DNA of 64,000 bases from Roseburia sp. (GTDB lineage Bacteria; Bacillota; Clostridia; Lachnospirales; Lachnospiraceae). The stretch is from positions 1 to 64,000 of the forward strand of contig JAHZFL010000012.1 of NCBI GenBank assembly GCA_019421345.1. The letters are read 5' to 3'. The notes under the pieces were generated by a model that saw only the letters and a list, made by a program, of their open reading frames with translations, made no database searches and was not told where the DNA came from. Shown one piece after another: positions 35,332 to 43,109 of this stretch. A program made the translations under genes and the position numbers. Position 1 is the first letter of the stretch; every line of letters begins with the position of its first letter.

Positions 35332-36249
35332 ATGGATATTAATTATGAATTATACAAGGTTTTTTATTACGTCGCAACCTCTCTGAGCTTTTCCGAGGCA
35401 AGCAAGCAGCTTTTTATCTCGCAGTCTGCCGTCAGCCAGTCCATAAAAACATTAGAGCGCAAGCTGGAGCAGCCGCTTTTTATCCGAAGCACGAAAAAGG
35501 TACAGCTTACGCCTGCCGGAAAAGTGCTCCTTAAGCATATCGAGCCTGCGATGAATCTGATCTCCCGCGGGGAAAGCCAGCTCCTAACCTCCGGCAGCCT
35601 CGGCTTCGGTCAGCTCCATATCGGCGCGAGCGATACCATCTGCCGCTATTTTCTCGTTCCCTACCTCAGACAATTCCACCGAAAATTTCCGCATGTGCCC
35701 ATCAAGGTCACAAATGCAACCTCTCTCAGTTGTGTGGAGCTATTGGAACAGGGCAGAGTCGATGTGATCATCACAAATTTTCCAAATGCAAAGCTCAATC
35801 AGTCCTACATCCAAAAGACTGTCAGAAGCTTTACGGATGTATTTATCGCCAATCCCGCCTATTTTCATCTGAAACAGCAGGAGCTTTCTTTTCAGGAATT
35901 AAACGAATACCCCATTCTGATGCTCGACCGAAAAAGTACAACGAGCGAATTTCTGCACCATCTGTTTTTGCAGCATCAGCTTGAGCTTATTCCCGAAATC
36001 GAATTGAGCAGCAATGATCTGCTGATCGACCTTGCGCGGATCGGACTTGGCATCGCTTTTATCCCGGACTATTGCCTAAGCCGCGAGTCAAATGAGCTTT
36101 TTATCGTGCGCACCAAAGAAAAGCTGCCCTCCAGACAGATGATCGCCGCGGTCAATCCGATGCTGCCGCCATCTGCCCCGACGGAGGCGTTTCTTGCGCT
36201 ACTCCCTGATGTGCAGCCGCTTGCTCCGTCTGCCGGCTCTCCTGCTTAG
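35332..36249 (+). CDS. LysR-family transcriptional regulator
   Basis: 305 residues: N-terminal winged HTH (about 1-62, FSEASKQLFISQSAVSQSIKTLERKLEQPLF) and a periplasmic-binding-like effector domain (about 90-290). Effector unknown. The last 98 bases overlap the 3' end of the helicase gene on the other strand, and the C-terminal tail (PPSAPTEAFLALLPDV onward) is Pro/Ala-rich and atypical. Its divergent neighbour is purL. Confidence 0.93.
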   Translation: MDINYELYKVFYYVATSLSFSEASKQLFISQSAVSQSIKTLERKLEQPLFIRSTKKVQLTPAGKVLLKHIEPAMNLISRGESQLLTSGSLGFGQLHIGASDTICRYFLVPYLRQFHRKFPHVPIKVTNATSLSCVELLEQGRVDVIITNFPNAKLNQSYIQKTVRSFTDVFIANPAYFHLKQQELSFQELNEYPILMLDRKSTTSEFLHHLFLQHQLELIPEIELSSNDLLIDLARIGLGIAFIPDYCLSRESNELFIVRTKEKLPSRQMIAAVNPMLPPSAPTEAFLALLPDVQPLAPSAGSPA

Positions 36250-38734
36250 CCCAAAACTCCTCCAGATACCTTTTGACATTTTCTTTCGAGCAGACCGTGT
36301 ACTTCTCCCACTCTCTTGGGAAAAGCGCACGGGAATCGCTCTGTAAAAAACGCTCGTCCAACAAAGCGATAACGCCGACGTCATCCACCGTGCGGATAAC
36401 GCGCCCTGCTGCCTGCAGCACCTTATTCATCCCGGGATAACGATAGGCATAATCAAAGCCAGCCCCCAAACGCTCCTCATAATAATGCATCAGTATGTCC
36501 CGCTCATTGCTCATTTGCGGCAGACCGGTGCCCACGATGACCGCACCGATGAGCTGCTCATTTTTCAGATCGATTCCCTCTCCAAAAATCCCGCCGAGCA
36601 CGCAGAACGCCGCAAGCGATCCTTCACGACGCCTTGTTTCCTCCGCCGAAAAGGCAGCCAGAAACGCCTCGCGCTCCGCCTCCTTCATGCCCGGCTGCTG
36701 AAGAAGCGCAAAAACCGTTCCCTCCGCACTGCTTTCCACGCAGCGCTCCTCCCCTGCGCAGACAAGCTCCTCCACGCCATCCATTGCGCAAAAAACCTCA
36801 TACACCTGACGCATCATCTGATAGGAAGGAAAAAATATCATATAATTTCCCTTTTTCGCCCGTGCCGTCACTGCCGCATAAGCGGCGATCCGTGCAAACT
36901 CCGCTTCATTTCTTCTTGTATATCTGCTGCTCACATCGCGTCCGAGCAAAAGCAGCCGCTGGCTCTCCGAAAATGCTGTCTTAGCATAGACCGCATAATT
37001 GTCTTTTTTCGCAGAGAGCAGATTCTTATAATATCCGATCGGCAAAAACGTCGCCGAAAAGAAAATCGTCGCGTTGCCCTTATCAAGCCGCTTCTGCAAA
37101 TTCAAGGACGGATCGACGCAGTAAAGCTTCATCTGAAATCTGCCGTCCCCGGTATGCTCTGTGTAGATCACATACCGCTCGTCCACCCATTCGTAGATCG
37201 TGATAAAATTCCGCAGCTTTAAATAAAACTCCGTCACTTCTTTCCGCTCCGCAAAATCTGTCCTCTTCTGCAAAAATTCATCCAGCCCCGCGGCAAGACG
37301 CATCAACGCAAACAAAAAGCTGCCGATATTTTCATAGACCCTGTAGGTCTCACATTCCCGCTTATAGGAAAGCAGAATGCGATTGCATTTTTCAAATTCC
37401 TCCGCCAGCCGGGCATCATATTGACGGACCAGCTTCTTCCCCGCAAGAAAATCTTCCTTATAAAGTGCGGCACTGTACATATCGCGGCTGCGCTCCACAA
37501 GATTATGCGCCTCATCGACAAGAAAAATATAATCTCCCCTCATTCCCTCGGCAAAAAAACGCTTAAGACAAACGTTTGGATCAAAGACGTAATTATAGTC
37601 GCAGATGATATTGTCTGCCCATGACGCGGCATCCAGACAAAGCTCAAACGGACAGACCCGATAAGCATCCGCCTGCTCCAAGATCACCTCTCTCGACAAG
37701 ACGTCCTTCCTTTGCAGCAGATCATAAACTGCGTCGTTGACCCTGTCATAGTGCCCCCTCGCATACGGACAATGGACGGGATTACAGTCCATCTCCTCGC
37801 ATTTGCAAAGCTTTTCCTTCGCGGTGATCTGGATGATCTTTGCCTGATAGCCACCCCTTTGCAGCAGCTCAAACGTCTCTTTTGCGACACCTGTCGTAAT
37901 TGTTTTTGCTGTCAGGTAAAAAATTTTATCTCCCAGCTCCTCGCCCACCGCCTTAACTGCCGGAAATATCGTAGAAATCGTTTTTCCCACACCGGTCGGC
38001 GCCTGAATAAATAAATTTTTTCTGCGGGCGATGGTGCGGTAGACATCCGAGGCGAGCTCCTTTTGTCCCTTTCGGTATTCATACGGAAAAACCAGTCGTT
38101 TGATGGACGCCTGCCGCAGTCTGCGCCATTCAAACTGAAAATCCGCCCACTTTTTATACTCCTGCACGAGCTGTAAAAACCATTGTGCAAGCTCCTCAAA
38201 CAAAAACTCCTCCTGAAAATAACGAATCTCCTGCGTATCAAGATTACAGTAAGTCATCTGAATCCGAATCTGCTCAAGATCGTGCTGCACCGCATAAATA
38301 TAGGCATAGCACATCGCCTGCGCACGATGCACGGCAACCGGCGCCGTAAGAAGCTCCGGCTTTTGATATACCCCCTTGATCTCATCGATTGTCACGCGCA
38401 CGTCATGCGGCAGATGTATCTGATTGTAATCATCGGCATAGGTATATGTCTCCCCATCCTCACGCTCAATCAAAATACCGTCTGCCCTGCCATCAATGAT
38501 AAGCTCGTAATCGCCCTGATCCAACGCAATGCGCAGCGGTACCTCTGCGTGATAATTAGCCCCCATGCCCCTTTGGATCTTTCGATGTATGCGGCTGCCC
38601 GCCTGCATCGCCTCCACGGAGCTCCCGCGTCCCTGCCGGTTGTCAATGTCTCCCTCCCGCAGCAAAAACTCCACAAAATTTCGGACCGATATTTTAATGA
38701 TCCCCTTTTGATTCTCTTTTTTCTGTTTACTCAT
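36152..38734 (-). CDS. RecB-type nuclease fused to a DinG/XPD-like DNA helicase
   Basis: 860 residues. Residues 1-150 carry the PD-(D/E)XK nuclease motifs of the RecB/Cas4 group: H50 in AGSRIHRK, D85 in DGRADGI, E118 and K120 in IDEIKG, Q139 and Y143 in AQAMCYAY. The helicase follows: Walker A APTGVGKT (245-252), an Fe-S-domain Cys cluster (C310, C312, C317, C322, C361, C366), DEAH box VDEAHN (407-411) and C-terminal motifs GIFGEGIDL and AAGRVIRT. It should unwind and trim DNA in repair. The 3' end overlaps lysR by 98 bases. Confidence 0.88.
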   Translation of the reverse strand: MSKQKKENQKGIIKISVRNFVEFLLREGDIDNRQGRGSSVEAMQAGSRIHRKIQRGMGANYHAEVPLRIALDQGDYELIIDGRADGILIEREDGETYTYADDYNQIHLPHDVRVTIDEIKGVYQKPELLTAPVAVHRAQAMCYAYIYAVQHDLEQIRIQMTYCNLDTQEIRYFQEEFLFEELAQWFLQLVQEYKKWADFQFEWRRLRQASIKRLVFPYEYRKGQKELASDVYRTIARRKNLFIQAPTGVGKTISTIFPAVKAVGEELGDKIFYLTAKTITTGVAKETFELLQRGGYQAKIIQITAKEKLCKCEEMDCNPVHCPYARGHYDRVNDAVYDLLQRKDVLSREVILEQADAYRVCPFELCLDAASWADNIICDYNYVFDPNVCLKRFFAEGMRGDYIFLVDEAHNLVERSRDMYSAALYKEDFLAGKKLVRQYDARLAEEFEKCNRILLSYKRECETYRVYENIGSFLFALMRLAAGLDEFLQKRTDFAERKEVTEFYLKLRNFITIYEWVDERYVIYTEHTGDGRFQMKLYCVDPSLNLQKRLDKGNATIFFSATFLPIGYYKNLLSAKKDNYAVYAKTAFSESQRLLLLGRDVSSRYTRRNEAEFARIAAYAAVTARAKKGNYMIFFPSYQMMRQVYEVFCAMDGVEELVCAGEERCVESSAEGTVFALLQQPGMKEAEREAFLAAFSAEETRRREGSLAAFCVLGGIFGEGIDLKNEQLIGAVIVGTGLPQMSNERDILMHYYEERLGAGFDYAYRYPGMNKVLQAAGRVIRTVDDVGVIALLDERFLQSDSRALFPREWEKYTVCSKENVKRYLEEFWAKQESRQTEQAAAHQGVAQETPPSGQMAAASD

Positions 38735-38833
38735 AAGCCTTAGATTCTTCCATTCAGCCGTGCCTGACGCTATTCCTTGCGAAATTCATCCATTATTTTA
38801 TCTATTGATACCGTTCCATTTTACCACAATTTC

Positions 38834-38872
38834 AAACAACGCGCGACATGCTTCGCGAGCCACTCTTATGTC
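38834..38872 (+). repeat. dispersed palindromic repeat, copy C1
   Basis: First of a tandem pair with 39-base period; core GCGCGACATGC TTC GCGAGCCACTC. Confidence 0.85.
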
Positions 38873-38913
38873 AAACAACGAGCGACACGCTTCGCGAGCC
38901 GCTCTTATGTCAA
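38873..38913 (+). repeat. dispersed palindromic repeat, copy C2
   Basis: Second of the pair; core GAGCGACACGC TTC GCGAGCCGCTC. Read on the reverse strand it begins exactly in the T-tract of the HPr-like gene's terminator. Confidence 0.88.
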
Positions 38914-38943
38914 AAAAGAGAAGCTGTCTTCTGACAGCTCCCC
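38911..38943 (-). terminator. terminator of the HPr-like gene
   Basis: GAGCTGTC AGAA GACAGCTT stem then CTCTTTTTT on the reverse strand, about 16 bases after the stop. Confidence 0.8.
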
Positions 38944-38958
38944 TTTCACACACAGACC

Positions 38959-39195
38959 TTAGCAGACTGCATATTTTTGAATATTTTCTTCAAATGTACG
39001 GTCGTTCACACCATACTTAATTGTCAGCTCCTTGCCAAATCCAAGATACAGCATACCAAGCAGGGACTTTGCATCAATCACCGCCCGATTATAGAAAACA
39101 TCAATGTCAAAATCACATTTTCCGGCAGCATTTACAAAGTCCTTTACCTCATCTGTGTCAGATAATCTGATTTTCTTCTCAAACATTTCTTTCAT
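38959..39195 (-). CDS. HPr-fold protein lacking the phospho-histidine
   Basis: 78 residues. The second half (NRAVIDAKSLLGMLYLGFG) matches the HPr/Crh Ser-46 region (DAKS-[IL]-[LM]-G), but no His is present where HPr has the PEP-phosphorylated His15 (here LSDTDEVKDF). It therefore cannot act as a PTS carrier in the normal way; Ser in DAKSLLG could be a regulatory site as in Crh (inference). A start three codons later is possible. It has its own strong promoter and terminator. Confidence 0.8.
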   Translation of the reverse strand: MKEMFEKKIRLSDTDEVKDFVNAAGKCDFDIDVFYNRAVIDAKSLLGMLYLGFGKELTIKYGVNDRTFEENIQKYAVC

Positions 39196-39252
39196 CTTCC
39201 TTTCTTCTCAAAAAACACAACAAATGCATACGGCTGCCTCATTCGCTACGGC

Positions 39253-39281
39253 ATTATTCCATAATTTTTGCCGTTTGTCAA
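39253..39281 (-). promoter_or_regulatory. sigma-A promoter of the HPr-like gene
   Basis: TTGACA (39281-39276), 17-base spacer, AATAAT (39258-39253). About 58 bases before the start codon. Confidence 0.75.
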
Positions 39282-39483
39282 ATTTTTATACATTTGCGCG
39301 GTTCTTCGTTTTAAGGCATTTTCACAATTCTTCGACAGATTTTTCGGCAAAATCCGCGCGAAATACTTTTGTATTTTCTGTTTCCAAACAGATACCGCAC
39401 AATCCTTGTGCACTTCTCTCAAAAACCGGTTTCTTTTCTTCTATTTTTAGAGGTTGTTACAATCATTTTTGTTTCAAAGGCGA

Positions 39484-40641
39484 TCAAGCGCCTCTCAAAA
39501 GCTCGATATTGCGCTTTAAGGAATCGACTGCCGCATCGATTTCCTGTCGCGTCGTATCCTTTCCCAGTGTCATGCGCACAGTTCCCGCCGCATACTCCTT
39601 TGGCACGCCAAGCGCCTCTATCACATAAGAAATCCTGCTCTCTCCCGTATTGCATGCCGAGCCTCCCGATGCGCAGATTCCCTCCTCGTCCAACAGAATC
39701 AGGAGCGTCGCCCCGTCCACGCCCGCAAAGCTCATACTGACATTTCCCGGCAGCCGTCTGGTGCGGTGTCCGTTGATGCGCGTCTGCGGAATCTCATGCG
39801 TCACCTTCTCCATCAGATAATTACGCAGCATCGTCTCTCTGCGGATTCTCTGACGCATTCCATGCATCGCAAGCTCCGCCGCCTTTCCCATACCGACAAT
39901 TCCCGGCACGTTTTCTGTCCCGGCACGCTTTCCCTGCTCCTGACTCCCTCCATGAATAAAAGACGGAAGGGGAACCCCCTCCCTGACATAGAGAAAGCCC
40001 ACACCTTTCGGTCCATGGAATTTATGTGCGCTTGCGCTTAATAGATCAACGGGGTACTGACGCACCGAAATGGGAATCTGCGCATATGCCTGCACCGCAT
40101 CGGTATGGAATAATATGCCGTGCTCTCTGGCAATTCTTCCGATTTCCATTACAGGCTCTATCGTTCCGACCTCATTATTCCCAAACATGATCGTAATCAA
40201 GGTCGTATCCTGCCGGATTGCCTGCTGCAATTCTTCGAGCGAGATCATTCCGTCCCTGTCTACCTCAAGATAAGTCACCTGATACCCCAGACGTTCTAAA
40301 TATTCGCACGAATTTAACACCGCATGATGCTCGATTTTGCTTGTGATGATATGACGTCCCCTTGCCTTTAATGCGCCGGCAATCCCCTTCACTGCCCAGT
40401 TATCCGACTCGCTTCCTCCCGAAGTAAAATAAATTTCTGATTTTTTTGCCGAAAGTGATACCGCAATCTGCTCCCTTGCATACTCGATTGCTTCTTTTGC
40501 TTCCTCACCATATTGATACATCGTCGATGCATTTCCAAATTTTTCCTGAAAATACGGCTGCATCGCTTCCTCCACAGCCTCCGAGAGTTGTGTCGTCGCC
40601 GCATGATCCAGATAAATACCTTTATATGTTTGACTGCTCAT
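39484..40641 (-). CDS. cysteine desulfurase (NifS/IscS family)
   Basis: 385 residues; PLP enzyme releasing sulfur from cysteine for Fe-S clusters or tRNA thiolation. Seen: YLDHAATTQ at the start, HHAVLNSCEYL, FHTDAVQAY, PLP-Lys in SAHKFHGPKG, and catalytic Cys in GGSACNTGES. SD GAGGGGG precedes ATG 40641. No ThiI or IscU gene is adjacent, so the acceptor is unknown. Divergent to the flippase gene, whose start is 53 bases away. Confidence 0.93.
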   Translation of the reverse strand: MSSQTYKGIYLDHAATTQLSEAVEEAMQPYFQEKFGNASTMYQYGEEAKEAIEYAREQIAVSLSAKKSEIYFTSGGSESDNWAVKGIAGALKARGRHIITSKIEHHAVLNSCEYLERLGYQVTYLEVDRDGMISLEELQQAIRQDTTLITIMFGNNEVGTIEPVMEIGRIAREHGILFHTDAVQAYAQIPISVRQYPVDLLSASAHKFHGPKGVGFLYVREGVPLPSFIHGGSQEQGKRAGTENVPGIVGMGKAAELAMHGMRQRIRRETMLRNYLMEKVTHEIPQTRINGHRTRRLPGNVSMSFAGVDGATLLILLDEEGICASGGSACNTGESRISYVIEALGVPKEYAAGTVRMTLGKDTTRQEIDAAVDSLKRNIELLRGA

Positions 40642-40693
40642 GTTTCCCCCTCTATTTACATATATTGAAAGGATCGAACATTTGGAGGTCCTG

Positions 40694-42070
40694 TTGCCAA
40701 GAATTTATCTTCCCAAACATCCTGTTTCCGAAAACTCTTTCAAAAGCTCCTTGATCACCGGTACGCTGCTCTTAACGATTGCCGGTGTTTTGACCCGAAT
40801 TATCGGCTTCTTTTATAGAATATTCCTTTCCCGCGTGATTGGTGCAGAGGGGCTTGGCATTTACCAGTTGACTGCTCCCGTGATGGCGCTTGGCTTTGCC
40901 ATTACTTCCACGGGCATCCAGACTGCTATCTCCCGCTTTGTCTCAAACGAGATCGGAAAGAAAAATCCGGGCGGCGCAAGAAGCTATCTTTTTTGCGGAC
41001 TCTGGCTCTCCCTGCTCCTATCCGTCTTATTCAGCGTGATCCTCTGGAAAAATACGGATTTTATTGCACGCGCATGGCTCGGTGACGCTCGCTGTGCACC
41101 GCTTTTGTCTATCCTCTCGCTCTCCTTTGTCCCAAGCTGCATCCATGCCTGTATCAACGGCTATTATTATGGCTTAAAAAAAACAGGTGTACCGGCGCTC
41201 ACGCAGCTTGCCGAGCAGATCGCGCGCGTTGCCATTGTCTATGTGCTTTTTCAAATTTACACGGAGCAGCAGCAAAGCGTTCCGCTCTCTGTCACCATGT
41301 GGGGTGTTGTCATCGGCGAGATAGCAAGTACGCTTGTTTCCGTAAGCTGTATCCGTGTGCTTTCTGGCACAACGGACAGAGGTCTATCCATGGTTACCTG
41401 TACCAAAAACCTCCTTGCCATGGCTGCGCCCTTAACCGCAAACCGTGTCATCCTCAATCTTTTTTCCAGCTACGAAAATATTATGATCCCAAACAGACTT
41501 CGCCTGTTTGGCTATGAGTTCTCCGACGCACTGAGCGTTTACGGCATCCTGACCGGCATGACCATGTCCGTTGTAATGTTTCCGTCCGTCATCACAAACT
41601 CCGTTTCTGTTCTCCTGCTCCCCGCTATCTCAGAAGCGAAAGCTGCCGGAGACGACGCCCTGATCCGGCGGACGTTAAAAAAGACGATTGAATCCTGCCT
41701 CTCGCTTGGCTTCCTCGCGACGCTGGCATTTTTATTTACCGGAGATTTCCTCGGCAACTTCCTGTTCGGGAATGCACTTGCCGGAACATTTATCACAACA
41801 CTCGGATGGATCTGCCCGTTTCTCTACCTCGGCTCGACCCTAAGCAGCATTCTTCACGGTCTTGGTTTCCCCGGACTGACCTTTGTGCTGAATCTGATTT
41901 CCTGCGGCATAAGGATTCTCTTTGTGCTGTTCGCTGTTCCTGTCTTTGGCATCAAAAGCTACCTCTGGGGAATTCTTCTCTCACAGGCGGTGCTTGCATT
42001 CCTTGCGATCATTCTGCTTCTTCACATGACAAATAACAAGCGACACACTTCGTGCGACACACTTATGTGA
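40694..42070 (+). CDS. SpoVB/MurJ-like polysaccharide flippase family protein
   Basis: 458 residues from TTG 40694, chosen because GGAGG lies 5 bases upstream; an ATG at 40640 would overlap the cysteine desulfurase start and lacks an SD. About 12-14 membrane helices; start of domain KSSLITGTLLLTIAGVLTRIIG is typical of SpoVB/PST-type MOP exporters, which flip lipid-linked sugar or wall precursors. The last 12 residues (NNKRHTSCDTLM) and the stop are coded by a dispersed repeat. Confidence 0.85.
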   Translation: MPRIYLPKHPVSENSFKSSLITGTLLLTIAGVLTRIIGFFYRIFLSRVIGAEGLGIYQLTAPVMALGFAITSTGIQTAISRFVSNEIGKKNPGGARSYLFCGLWLSLLLSVLFSVILWKNTDFIARAWLGDARCAPLLSILSLSFVPSCIHACINGYYYGLKKTGVPALTQLAEQIARVAIVYVLFQIYTEQQQSVPLSVTMWGVVIGEIASTLVSVSCIRVLSGTTDRGLSMVTCTKNLLAMAAPLTANRVILNLFSSYENIMIPNRLRLFGYEFSDALSVYGILTGMTMSVVMFPSVITNSVSVLLLPAISEAKAAGDDALIRRTLKKTIESCLSLGFLATLAFLFTGDFLGNFLFGNALAGTFITTLGWICPFLYLGSTLSSILHGLGFPGLTFVLNLISCGIRILFVLFAVPVFGIKSYLWGILLSQAVLAFLAIILLLHMTNNKRHTSCDTLM

Positions 42071-42072
42071 AA
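42031..42072 (+). repeat. dispersed palindromic repeat, copy D (partly coding)
   Basis: Diverged copy (AAGCGACACAC TTC GTGCGACACACTTATGTG) overlapping the 3' end of the flippase gene; its TTATGTGA provides the terminal codons and stop. Confidence 0.7.
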
Positions 42073-42106
42073 CAAAGTTTCCTATAAAGCAAGAAAACAG
42101 GCATAA

Positions 42107-42157
42107 ATAAACCTTCAGGCAGAGGTGCGCTTCTCTCACCTCTGCCTGAAGGTTTAT
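42107..42157. terminator. bidirectional terminator between flippase and nucleotidyltransferase
   Basis: Perfect 21-bp stem (centre AACCTTCAGGCAGAGGTG with its complement) and a 9-base loop, only 6 bases from the nucleotidyltransferase stop. Confidence 0.8.
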
Positions 42158-42162
42158 AATAC

Positions 42163-43089
42163 CTAATCTCTATTCCACAAATGCTTAGGGTAAAGCCCTG
42201 ATGCCTTAAGGTTCCTGATTGCCTCCCAAACGACCGGCTTATCCTCCCTGTAGGTCACGCCATACCATTTGTCCGTAGTTGTCAGCACCTTCACGGACGC
42301 CTTACCGGCTGTCAGAAGATTGCTGACGACTGTCGGGAGAAAATACTCACATTTAAGCGGATTCTCCTCCAGTCCCTTCTCTAAAAAAGACGCAAAGCCG
42401 TTTTCAAGCTCCGTCAAAAATCCTGCCGTAAAGCCCCACATATTCATGGAAACAATCGCGTCATCCGGCAGGGAAATCCATGTTCTGCCGTCATCATCGG
42501 TATAAGCAGCGCCGCCATCCCGTTTCTCAATCCGCGTACGCTCCGTCACACGAACAAGCTCGCCCGCATCACTGATCTCACAGACACCGCGCGACACATG
42601 CCCGTTTTCCGTAAGAGTATTTTTAAGCTGATACCCAACCATCGCATAGCGGTATTTTTCATCATCCTCATGCGAAACCAGATAATCATAAATCTGCGCA
42701 AATGCGCTTCTTCCATAGTAATCGTCCGCATTGATCACTGCAAAGGGACCGTCAATGACATCCTTGCAGCTTAAGACGGCATGCGCCGTTCCCCACGGCT
42801 TCTGCCGACCGGCGGGAATCCCATACCCGTTCGGAATATTTGCAAGGTCCTGATAAACATAGGCAGTCTCCAGCTCCTTCCCGATACGATTTCCGATCGC
42901 CTCCCGAAAATCTCTTTCGTTCTCCTTTTTGATAATAAATATTACCTTATCAAAGCCTGCCCGCTTCGCATCAAAAATAGAAAAGTCCATCATCATATGA
43001 CCCTCGGCGTCCACCGGGTCAATCTGCTTTAAGCCTCCGTAACGACTCCCCATTCCTGCTGCCATAATTACCAGTACCGGTTTTTTCAT
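42163..43089 (-). CDS. sugar-1-phosphate nucleotidyltransferase
   Basis: 308 residues. N-terminal VIMAAGMGSRYGGLKQ is the nucleotide-binding loop of NDP-sugar pyrophosphorylases; INADDYYG is the metal-binding Asp motif. Start ATG 43089 follows AGGAAATGCA; an earlier in-frame ATG lacks an SD. It lies 20 bases after the GH112 phosphorylase, so it probably activates a sugar 1-phosphate released by it (galactose 1-phosphate, or GlcNAc 1-phosphate after a kinase), in place of the uridylyltransferase of the Bifidobacterium route (inference). Confidence 0.85.
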   Translation of the reverse strand: MKKPVLVIMAAGMGSRYGGLKQIDPVDAEGHMMMDFSIFDAKRAGFDKVIFIIKKENERDFREAIGNRIGKELETAYVYQDLANIPNGYGIPAGRQKPWGTAHAVLSCKDVIDGPFAVINADDYYGRSAFAQIYDYLVSHEDDEKYRYAMVGYQLKNTLTENGHVSRGVCEISDAGELVRVTERTRIEKRDGGAAYTDDDGRTWISLPDDAIVSMNMWGFTAGFLTELENGFASFLEKGLEENPLKCEYFLPTVVSNLLTAGKASVKVLTTTDKWYGVTYREDKPVVWEAIRNLKASGLYPKHLWNRD

Positions 43090-43109
43090 TGCATTTCCTG
43101 CCTTTCCTG

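Noticed and set aside
38760..39020. Short forward frame reading through the repeat pair
   Set aside because: Its peptide is only translated repeat sequence, with the same words recurring at other copies; no SD.
39196..39483. RNA gene in the 288-base gap after the cysteine desulfurase gene
   Set aside because: No tRNA cloverleaf or known RNA motif seen; the gap is explained by the promoter of the HPr-like gene and A+T-rich filler.
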